DNA of 64,000 nt from Drosophila pseudoobscura (Eukaryota > Arthropoda > Insecta > Diptera > Drosophilidae): positions 13,091,001-13,155,000 of the forward strand of contig NC_046683.1 of assembly GCF_009870125.1 (NCBI RefSeq), in the 5' to 3' direction. The translations under genes and the position numbers were made by a program. Within the stretch, counting starts at the first letter, position 1. Every line of letters begins with the position of its first letter. Shown piece after piece: positions 19,772 through 31,700 of the stretch. A model generated the notes under the pieces. It was not told the DNA's origin and did not search any database. It worked only from the letters and a program-made list of their open reading frames with translations.

Positions 19772-22579
19772 CCAAAGGACGAGATCGATCTGGATGTGGA
19801 TGTAGATCTGGATCTTGATCTGGAGCTAGATCAGAGTTGGATTAGATCGTGTAGTCCAATCGGAGCCTATTAACATTATAAACTAGTGGCCTAGAGTTTT
19901 ATATATATATAAAAAAAAATGCCTAAGTGTGTAATGCAAAATGTACATGTATCCGAGGCCTGAGAACGGTTAACACTTACCATAATTACGATAATAGCTA
20001 TAGCGATATAGAGGATATATGATATATATAAATGATATATGAGATATGGTAAGATATAGCGGGTTAGATAGAGAGAGAGACACATAGGCGGACAAAAACC
20101 ACAATTAGTTTCTATGTTCTGTTGTTGTTTGTGCGCTAGATGGATCAGATCAGTCTTTGTTATAGCTTAAATATATACAAAGAGATACTATATACAACAT
20201 ATAGTATATATATATTATATATATGCAATATGCACAAATGGATGCAAGTACGACGTATAGTGCAAATTTATATAGCGAGAGCGGAGGCATAGAATTTCGT
20301 CAACTAGCCAAAAAAAAAAAGACAAAAACAAAAACAAAAAACAAGCAAAAAAAGCAATTCACTACAACTAAAACTCTTATGTATGGAAATCGCCAGAGAT
20401 ATAGAGAGAGCCCCCACCCTCCCCTTTCATTCCAGGGATGCCAATCTTTATACTAAAAAAAATACTTGATTCTAGATAGACAAAAAGAAAACGAACATAT
20501 ACCGGGGCACGCTCGAAAGGGTGAACAAAACCCAATACAACCGAAGTGAACCGATTCAGAAGCCAAGAAGCATTAGTTATGCTTTTTATATTACATATAG
20601 CCTCATATTACCTCATAGAAAAAATGGCAAAAATGGCATTCGGAAAGAAGCAGAAACAGATGCAGAAGCAGTTCCTGCCACCCATAAAAATACAAATAAA
20701 ATAAAACAAATATACATATAATATATAGCCATTGTAGCAGCCACATGTTAATAGATTATATCCAGCTTGAAAGCATATATCTGTTGTCCCCTCAGTTGTA
20801 CAGCCGCCCTTGTGTACCCAGGGCGGGTCTTACCTCAGAGCCTGTTTTGCTGTAACAAATCGTGACACCAAAAGATCGTAACATTATAGGTCATACAAGA
20901 TATATAGCTGCCATAGGAATACCATACCATAGTCAATGATGGAATGATGGAATGATTGGAAGATATGAATTTTAAATGAGAATAACTTTTTAGTTATTGA
21001 CACGAAAGAAAGTAGAGGAAAAGTAATTCAATCAAAGTTTACAAGTTGTATGACAGAAACAAAATGTAAATCGTAAATCGTAAATCGTAAAACGCGTAAA
21101 TCGTATAGGTATCGTATGTATATCGTAAATCGTTAAAATCAGTGAAATCAAAATTGGGATCAGTGTTGTGTATCCCTATAGAATCTATCTATCTATGTAT
21201 GTAAGAACGATAAGGATAGAAAACTGCCAAGAAAAGTAAGCCTTCATAAATTTACTTTAAATTGAATTCGCAACGCACAAATGTTTGCAATAATTGAACA
21301 TAATTGTCAAAGCACAACAACAACAACAACAACATGTTTGAAGACTGTACCTTGTGTTACATAATCATTGGAGAAATATGCCCAGAAAACAAACAAGCCT
21401 ATAACTAACACTTTTCCATTGCCCCACAATGAAATATCATAAACGTACTATTGATGAAGAGATATTCTTAACATAATCGTTATTAATTGTGTACAATCCA
21501 CCATCGAAATCGAAAACAAACATAAAACATATAGGTGCAATCATTAGGGAAAATTGTTATAGGAACAAATATATAGTACATACTTGACTTGTACTTGACT
21601 TTCTTCGGTTCGTTCACTCTGTCGAGCGTGCACTGTATACGGGTGCAACAAATTACACAGAAAGACAGACACAACAGAGAACAGAGAACACAGAATACAT
21701 ACTATAGAACGAGATGCCTATTATCAAAGACTATACAATACCTTCTGACCATGGCTGGTCTGAATCATGCCCAAGCAGTGTAGATATTTTTGCTATCTTG
21801 CGACCTAAAAGGGTCTCGAGTCTCGATCTATGTACGTTGTGTGTAGCCAAAGACTGTGTATTTTTTGCTAAAGAACAACCGGACAGAAAATTACGTCGCT
21901 TTAAAGCCTTTGTATTTGTTGAAGGATTCTGAGACCCAGACGAGCTGAGCAGCCGAACACGGGTATATAGGGGGGGAGGGCGTCATAAAAAAACAGCTTT
22001 TTGGTCGCTCAGGCAACACCTTGGTATTGTATAGTCTTTGCTATTATCTATTAAATGTTTTGTGGATAGCGAAAAGATCAAGAACAACTCAGCACAAATG
22101 AATATTAAAGTTATTATTATTATTATTACTCTCTTACCGACAAAATGTGTCCGCAAGCAAATGCAAAATGCCAAATGCAAAAGCAAAGCTCCATTCAATG
22201 CGACTACACCGAAAAAAGAAGCGTAATAAAAACAAAAAATCGTTGAAATTGCAAAACGTTTTAAAAAAAAACGACGACTACTCTTGAATGGTTCGGTTCA
22301 ATGGGTCATGAATTGAATGGTTGGTTGAGTGACAGAATGCTGTCTGTGTTGAACGTGAGCCCTTGGCCCTGACGTTCAACTGCATACAGCCGATGGCTTA
22401 CGCAAGTCGATGCCGATGGGCATGGACAGGGCGACAGGCTTATGGAATCCGGAGCGTGCTTGGATCGGGGCCAACGCATCCGTCGGGGGATCGATCGAGG
22501 TAACGCTTTCGTGACGTCGATGGAATGCAAATTTTAGCACAGACCCGAACCTGACAAACGCCCTGGGGGCGGTACACCC
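19772..22579. other. na 3' UTR and intergenic region
   Basis: No second gene seen. Just after the stop, GATCTGGAT-type short repeats (19783-19835). AT/TA microsatellites lie at 19903-20060 and 20170-20225, AATAAA at about 20698, and a TAAATCG heptamer array at 21066-21136. ACAACA repeats lie at 21317-21332. A perfect 17-bp inverted repeat (21726-21742 and 22023-22039) brackets about 280 bp. The end of the na 3' UTR cannot be placed. Confidence 0.55.
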
Positions 22580-22616
22580 TTAAATATGGTATCTGTGTGG
22601 GCGGGAAAGCTCAGTA
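22580..22616 (+). promoter_or_regulatory. Core promoter of the mucin-like gene
   Basis: TTAAATAT (22580-22587) is a TATA-like box about 31 bases upstream of an Initiator TCAGTA (22611-22616, +1 at 22613). The in-frame ATG at 22586 falls inside the TATA box, so it cannot be the start; the first ATG after +1 is 22715, leaving a 102-base leader with no upstream ATG. Confidence 0.6.
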
Positions 22617-22714
22617 TCGAGGGTGTCACTCGAGTGCACGGATCGCCCCCAAAACAGGATACAGGACACAGGATAAACGCTGGCAAAAGCAAAAGGCAGC
22701 AACACGTTGACAAG

Positions 22715-25700
22715 ATGCAACTGTTCGTCATTTGCCTTCTGGCGGCCACTACAGCCGCCTTTACCCTCTTCGGGCCACACATTCGCATCGTTCCGGGCGC
22801 GAAGCCGAACGAGATTTTGCTCCACTTCCGTAATCCCTGCAATAATAAGACCAGCATCACGACAATAAGGCCGCCGCAGCCACCCTGCAAGCAGCATCCC
22901 ACCACGCCGGCCTGCGAGCACAGGATCACTAGTCCAGCGCCCACGAAGACACCTTGCCCGCACGACACGACAACTCCACACCACTGTGGCACTCCACTCC
23001 CAACCACCCCGTCCAGTGACTGCGGACACAGCACGACAACTCCGCACGACTGCGGGCCAGGTCCCACGACAAGCAGGGCTACCACCCCCAAGCCAACATT
23101 CGAAACCACAATAAAGACAACCCATAAGACCACGACTCCGACACCAACACAGTCAACGACTGCCAAGCCCACAGATGCAACAACCAAGCCGACGACTCTG
23201 AAACCATCAGAGACAACGACTGCCAAACCCACAGATGCAACAACCATGCCGACGACTCTGAAACCATCAGAGACAACGACTGCCAAACCCACAGATGCAA
23301 CAAACAAGCCGACGACTCTGAAACCATCAGAGACAACGACTGCCAAATCCACAGATGCAACAACCAAGCCGACGACTCTGAAACCATCAGAGACAACGAC
23401 TGCTAAGCCCACAGATGCAACAACCAAGCCGACTACTCTAAAACCATCAGAGACAACGACTGCCAAACCCACAGATGCAACAACCAAGCCGACGACTCTG
23501 AAACCATCAGAGACAACGACTGCTAAGCCCACAGATGCAACAACCAAGCCGACGTCTCTGAAACCATCAGAGACAACGACTGCCAAACCCACAGATGCAA
23601 CAACCAAGCCGACGACTCTGAAACCATCAGAGACAACGACTGCCAAACCCACAGATGCAACAACCAAGCCGACGACTCTGAAACCATCAGATACAACGAC
23701 TGCCAAACCCACAGATGCAACAACCAAGCCGACGACTCTGAAACCATCAGAGACAACGACTGCCAAACCCACAGATGCAACAACCAAGCCGACGACTCTG
23801 AAACCATCAGAGACAACGACTTCTAAGCCCACAGATGCAACAACCAAGCCGACGACTCTGAAGCCATCAGAGACAACGACTGCCAAACCCACAGATGCAA
23901 CAACCAAGCCGACGACTCTGAAACCATCAGAGACAACGACTGCCAAACCTACAGATGCAACAACCAAGCCGACGACTCTGAAACCATCAGAGACAACGAC
24001 TGCCAAACCCACAGATGCAACAACCAAGCCGACTACTCTGAAACCATCAGAGACAACGACTGCCAAACCCACATATGCAACAACCAAGCCGACGACTCTG
24101 AAACCATCAGAGACAACGACTGCTAAGCCCACAGATGCAACAACCAAGCCGACGTCTCTGAAACCATCAGAGACAACGACTGCCAAACCCACAGATGCAA
24201 CAACCAAGCCGACGACTCTGAAACCATCACAGACAACGACTGCCAAACCCACAGATGCAACAACCAAGCCGACGACTCTGAAGCCATCAGAGACAACGAC
24301 TGCCAAACCCACAGATGCAACAACCAAGCCGACGACTCTGAAACCATCAGAGACAACGACTGCCAAACCCACAGATGCAACAACCAAGCCGACGACTCTG
24401 AAACCATCAGAGACAACGACTGCTAAGCCCACAGATGCAACAACCAAGCCGACTACTCTGAAACCATCAGAGACAACGACTGCCAAACCCACAGATGCAA
24501 CAACAAAGCCGACGACTCTGAAACCATCAGAGACAACGACTGCTAAGCCCACAGATGCAACAACCAAGCCGACGACTCTGAAGCCATCAGAGACAACGAC
24601 TGCCAAACCCACAGATGCAACAACCAAGCCGACGACTCTGAAACCATCAGAGACAACGACTGCCAAACCCACAGATGCAACAACCAAGCCGACGACTCTG
24701 AAACCATCAGAGACAACGACTGCTAAGCCCACAGATGCAACAACCAAGCCGACGACTCTGAAACCATCAGAGACAACGACTGCCAAACCCACAGATGCAA
24801 CAACCAAGCCGACGACTCTGAAACCATCAGAGACAACGACTGCCAAACCCACAGACGCAACAACCAAGCCGACGACTCTGAAACCATCAGAGACCACGAC
24901 TGCCAAGCCCACAGATGCAACAACCCAGCCGACGACTCTGAAACCATCAGAGACAACGACTGCCAAACCCACAGATGCAACAACCAAGCCGACGACTCTG
25001 AAACCATCAGAGACAACGACTGCTAAGCCCACAGATGCAACAACCAAGCCGACTACTCTGAAACCATCAGAGACAACGACTGCCAAACCCACAGATGCAA
25101 CAACCAAGCCGACGACTCTGAAACCATCAGGGACAACGACTGCTAAGCCCACAGATGCAACAACCAAGCCGACGACTCTGAAACCATCAGAGACAACGAC
25201 TGCTAAGTCCACAGATGCAACAACCAAGCCGACGACTCAGAAACCATCAGAGACAACGACCGCAAAGCCCACAGATGCAACAACCAAGCCGACGACTCTG
25301 AAACCATCAGAGACAACGACTGCTAAGCCCACAGATGCAACAACCAAGCCGACGACTCTGAAACCATCAGAGACAACGACTGCTAAGCCCACAGATGCAA
25401 CAACCAAGCCCACGACTCTGAAACCATCAGAGACAACGACTGCTAAGCCCACGGATGCAACAACAAAGCCGACGACTCTGAAACCATCAGAGACAACGAC
25501 TGCCAAACCCACAGATGCAACAACCAAGCCGACGACCCTGAAACCATCAGAGACAACGACTGCCAAACCCACAGATGCAACAACAAAGCCCACGACTTTG
25601 AAACCATCAGAGACAACGACTGCCAAACCCACAGATGCAACAACCAAGCCGACGACTCTGAAACCATCAGAGACAACGACTGCCAAACCCACAGATGCAA

Positions 25701-28700
25701 CAACCAAGCCGACGACTCTGAAACCATCAGAGACAACGACTGCTAAGCCCACAGATGCAACAACAAAGCCGACGACTCTGAAACCATCAGAGACAACGAC
25801 TGCCAAACCCACAGATGCAACAACCAGGCCGACGACTCTGAAACCATCAGAGACAACGACTGCCAAACCCACAGATGCAACAACCAAGCCGACGACTCTG
25901 AAACCATCAGAGACAACGACTGCCAAACCCACAGATGCAACAACAAAGCCCACGACTTTGAAACCATCGGAGACAACGACTGCCAAACCCACAGATGCAA
26001 CAACCAAGCCGACGACTCTGAAACCATCAGAGACAACGACTGCCAAACCCACAGATGCAACAACCAAGCCGACGACTCTGAAACCATCAGAGACCACGAC
26101 TGCCAAGCCCACAGATGCAACAACCCAGCCGACGACTCTGAAACCATCAGAGACAACGACTGCCAAACCCACAGATGCAACAACCAAGCCGACGACTCTG
26201 AAACCATCAGAGACAACGACTGCCAAACCCACAGATGCAACAACAAAGCCGACGACTCTGAAACCATCAGAGACAACGACTGCTAAGCCCACAGATGCAA
26301 CAACAAAGCCGACGACTCTGAAACCATCAGAGACAACGACTGCCAAACCCACAGATGCAACAACAAAGCCGACGACTCTGAAACCATCAGAGACAACAAC
26401 TGCTAAGCCCACAGATGCAACAACCAAGCCGACGACTCTGAAACCATCAGAGACAACGACCGCTAAGCCTACAGATGCAACAACCAAGCCGACGACTCTG
26501 AAACCGTCAGAGACAACGACTGCCAAACCCACAGATGCAACAGCCAAGCCGACGACTCTGAAACCATCAGAGACAACGACTGCTAAGCCCACAGATGCAA
26601 CAACCAAGCCGACGACTCTGAAACCATCAGAGACAACGACTGCTAAGCCCACGGATGCAACAACAAAGCCGACGACTCTGAAACCATCAGAGACAACGAC
26701 TGCCAAACCCACAGATGCAACAACAAAGCCGACGACTCTGAAACCTTCAGAGACAACGACTGCCAAACCCACAGATGCAACAACCAAGCCGACGACTCTG
26801 AAACCATCAGAGACAACGACTGCCAAACCCACAGATGCAACAACAAAGCCCACGACTTTGAAACCATCGGAGACAACGACTGCCAAACCCACAGATGCAA
26901 CAACCAAGCCGACGACTCTGAAACCATCAGAGACAACGACTGCCAAACCCACAGATGCAACAACCAAGCCGACGACTCTGAAACCATCAGAGACAACGAC
27001 TGCTAAGCCCACAGATGCAACAACAAAGCCGACGACTCTGAAACCATCAGAGACAACGACTGCCAAACCCACAGATGCAACAACCAAGCCGACGACTCTG
27101 AAACCATCAGAGACAACGACTGCCAAACCCACAGATGCAACAACCAAGCCGACGACTCTGAAACCATCAGAGACAACGACCGCAAAGCCCACAGATGCAA
27201 CAACCAAGCCGACGACTCTGAAACCATCAGAGACAACGACCGCTAAGCCCACAGATGCAACAACAAAGCCGACGACTCTGAAACCATCAGAGACAACGAC
27301 TGCCAAACCTACAGATGCAACAACAAAGCCGACGACTCTGAAACCATCAGAGACAACGACTGCCAAACCCACAGATGCAACAACCAAGCCGACGACTCTG
27401 AAACCATCAGAGACAACGACTGCCAAACCCACAGATGCAACAACCAAGCCGACGACTCTGAAACCATCAGAGACAACGACTGCCAAACCCACAGATGCAA
27501 CAACCAAGCCGACGACTCTGAAACCATCAGAGACAACGACTGCCAAACCCACAGATGCAACAACCAAGCCGACGACTCTGAAACCATCAGATACAACGAC
27601 TGCCAAACCCACAGATGCAACAACAAAGCCGACGACTCTGAAACCATCAGAGACAACGACTGCCAAACCCACAGATGCAACAACCAAGCCGACGACTCTA
27701 AAGCCATCAGAGACAACGACTGCCAAACCCACAGATGCAACAACTAAGCCGACGACTCTGAAACCATCAGAGACAACGACTGCCAAACCCACAGATGCAA
27801 CAACCAAGCCGACGACTCTGAAACCATCAGAGACAACGACTTCTAAGCCCACAGATGCAACAACCATGCCGACGACTCTGAAGCCATCAGAGACAACGAC
27901 TGCCAAACCCACAGATGCAACAACCAAGCCGACGACTCTGAAACCATCAGAGACAACGACTGCCAAACCCACAGATGCAACAACCAAGCCGACGACTCTG
28001 AAACCATCAGAGACAACGACTGCCAAACCCACAGATACAACAACCAAGCCGACGACTCTGAAACCGTCAGAGACAACGACTGCCCAACCCACAGATGCAA
28101 CAACCAAGCCGACGACTCTGAAACCATCAGAGACAACGACTGCCAAACCCACAGATGCAACAACCAAGCCGACGACTCTGAAACCATCAGAGACAACGAC
28201 TGCTAAGCCCACAGATGCAACAACCAAGCCGACGACTCTGAAACCATCAGAGACAACGACCGCAAAGCCCACAGATGCAACAACCAAGCCGACGACTCTG
28301 AAACCATCAGAGACAACGACTGCTAAGCCCACAGATGCAACAACCAAGCCGACGACTCTGAAACCATCAGAGACAACGACTGCTAAGCCCACAGATGCAA
28401 CAACCAAGCCGACGACTCTGAAACCATCAGAGACAACGACTGCTAAGCCCACAGATGCAACAACAAAGCCGACGACTCTGAAATCATCAGAGACAACGAC
28501 TGCCAAACCCACAGATGCAACAACAAAGCCGACGACTCTGAAACCATCAGAGACAACGACTGCTAAGCCCACAGATGCAACAACCAAGCCGACGACTCTG
28601 AAACCATCAGAGACAACGACTGCCAAACCCACAGATGCAACAACAAAGCCGACGACTTTGAAACCATCAGAGACAACGACTGCCAAACCCACAGATGCAA

Positions 28701-31700
28701 CAACCAAGCCGACGACTCTGAAACCATCAGAGACAACGACCGCTAAGCCCACAGATGCAACAACAAAGCCGACGACTCTGAAACCATCAGAGACAACGAC
28801 TGCCAAACCCTCAGATGCAACAACAAAGCCGACGACTCTGAAACCATCAGAGACAACGACCGCTAAGCCCACAACAAAGCCGACGACTCTGAAACCATCA
28901 GAGACAACGACTGCTAAGCCCACAGATGCAACAACCAAGCCGACGACTCTGAAACCATCAGAGACAACGACTGCTAAGCCCACAGATGCAACAACAAAGC
29001 AAACTACTCTGAAACCATCAGAGACAACGACTGCCAAACCCACAGATGCAACAACCAAGCCGACTACTCTGAAACCATCAGAGACAACGACTGCCAAACC
29101 CACAGATGCAACAACCAAGCCGACGACTCTGAAACCATCAGAGACAACGACCGCTAAGCCCACAGATGCAACAACCAAGCCGACGACTCTGAAACCATCA
29201 GAGACAACGACTGCCAAACCCACAGATGCAACAACCAAGCCGACGACTCTGAAGCCATCAGAGACAACGACTGCCAAACCCACAGATGCAACAACAAAGC
29301 CGACGACTCTGAAACCATCAGAGACAACGACCGCTAAGCCCACAACAAAGCCGACGACTCTGAAACCATCAGAGACAACGACTGCTAAGCCCACAGATGC
29401 AACAACCAAGCCGACGACTCTGAAACCATCAGAGACAACGACTGCTAAGCCCACAGATGCAACAACAAAGCAAACTACTCTGAAACCATCAGAGACAACG
29501 ACTGCCAAACCCACAGATGCAACAACCAAGCCTACGACTCTGAAACCATCAGAGACAACGACTGCCAAACCCACAGATGCAACAACCAAGCCGACGACTC
29601 TGAAACCATCAGAGACAACGACCGCTAAGCCCACAGATGCAACAACCAAGCCGACGACTCTGAAACCATCAGAGACAACGACTGCCAAACCCACAGATGC
29701 AACAACCAAGCCGACGACTCTGAAGCCATCAGAGACAACGACTGCCAAACCCACAGATGCAACAACAAAGCCGACGACTCTGAAACCATCAGAGACAACG
29801 ACTGCCAAACCCACAGATGTAACAACCAAGCCGACGACTCTGAAACCATCAGAGACAACGACTGCAAAACCCACAGATGCAACAACCAAGCCGACGACTC
29901 TGAAACCATCAGAGACAACGACTGCCAAACCCACAGATGCAACAACCAAGCCGACGACTCTGAAACCATCAGAGACAACGACTGCCAAACCCACAGATGA
30001 AACAACCAAGCCGACGACTCTGAAACCATCAGAGACAACGACCGCTAAGCCCACAGATGCAACAACCAAGCCGACGACTCTGAAACCTTCAGAGACAACG
30101 ACTGATAAGCCCACAGATGCAACAACAAAGCCGACGACTCTGAAACCATCAGAGACAACGACTGCCAAACCCACAGATGCAACAACAAAGCCGACGACTC
30201 TGAAACCATCAGAGACAACGACTGCCAAACCCACAGATGCAACAACCAAGCCGACGACTCTGAAACCATCAGAGACAACGACTGCTAAACCCACAGATGC
30301 AACAACAAAGCCGACGACTCTGAAACCATCAGGGACAACGACTGCTAAGCCCACAGATGCAACAACCAAGCCGACGACTCTGAAGCCATCAGAGACAACG
30401 ACTGCTAAACCCACAGATGCAACAACCAAGCCGACGACTCTGAAGCCATCAGAGACAACGACTGCCAAACCCACAGATGCAACAACCAAGCCGACGACTC
30501 TGAAACCATCAGAGACAACGACTGCCAAACCCACAGATGCAACAACCAAGCCGACGACTCTGAAGCCATCAGAGACAACGACTGCCAAACCCACAGATGC
30601 AACAACCAAGCCGACGACTCTGAAACCATCAGTGACAACGACTGCCCAACCCACAGATGCAACAACCAAGCCGACGACTGTGAAGCCATCAGAGACAACG
30701 ACTGCCAAGCCCACAGATGCAACAACCAAGCCGACGACTCTGAAACCATCAGAGACAACGACTGCTAAACCCACAGATGCAACAACCAAGCCGACGACTC
30801 TGAAACCATCAGAGACAACAACTTCCAAACCCACAGATGCAACAACCAAGCCGACGACTCTGAAACCATCAGAGACAACGACTGCTAAGCCCACAGATGC
30901 AACAACCAAGCCGACGACTCTGAAACCATCAGAGACAACGACTGCCAAACCCACAGATGCAACAACCAAGCCGACGACTCTGAAACCATCAAAGACAACG
31001 ACTGCCAAACCCACAGATGCAACAACCAAGCCGACGACTCTGAAACCATCAAAGACAACAACTGCTGAGCCCACAGATGAAACAACCAAGCCGACGACTC
31101 TGAAACCATCAAAGACAACGACTGCCAAACCCACAGATGCAACAACCAAGCCGACGACTCTGAAACCATCAAAGACAACAACTGCTGAGCCCACAGATGA
31201 AACAACCAAGCCGACGACTCTGAAACCATCAAAGACAACGACTGCCAAACCCACAGATGAAACAACCAAGCCGACGACTCTGAAGCCATCAAAGACAACG
31301 ACTGCCAAACCCACAGATGAAACAACCAAGCCGACGACTCTGAAACCATCAGAGACAACGACTGCTAAGCCCACAGATGCAACAACCAAGCCGACGACTC
31401 TGAAGCCATCAAAGACAACGACTGCCAAACCCACAGATGAAACAACCAAGCCGACGACTCTGAAGCCATCAGAGACAACGACTGCCAAACCCACAGATGA
31501 AACAACCAAGCCGACGACTCTGAAACCATCAAAGACAACAACTGCTGAGCCCACAGATGCAACAACCAAGCCGACGACTCTGAAACCATCAGAGACAACG
31601 ACTGCTAAGCCCATAGATGAAACAACCAAGCCGACGACTCTGAAACCATCAAAGACAACGACTGCCAAACCCACAGATGCAACAACCAAGCCGACGACTC

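Noticed and set aside
22586..22714. Upstream ATG of the mucin frame
   Set aside because: It lies inside the TATA box, upstream of the predicted transcription start. The signal peptide begins at the ATG at 22715.
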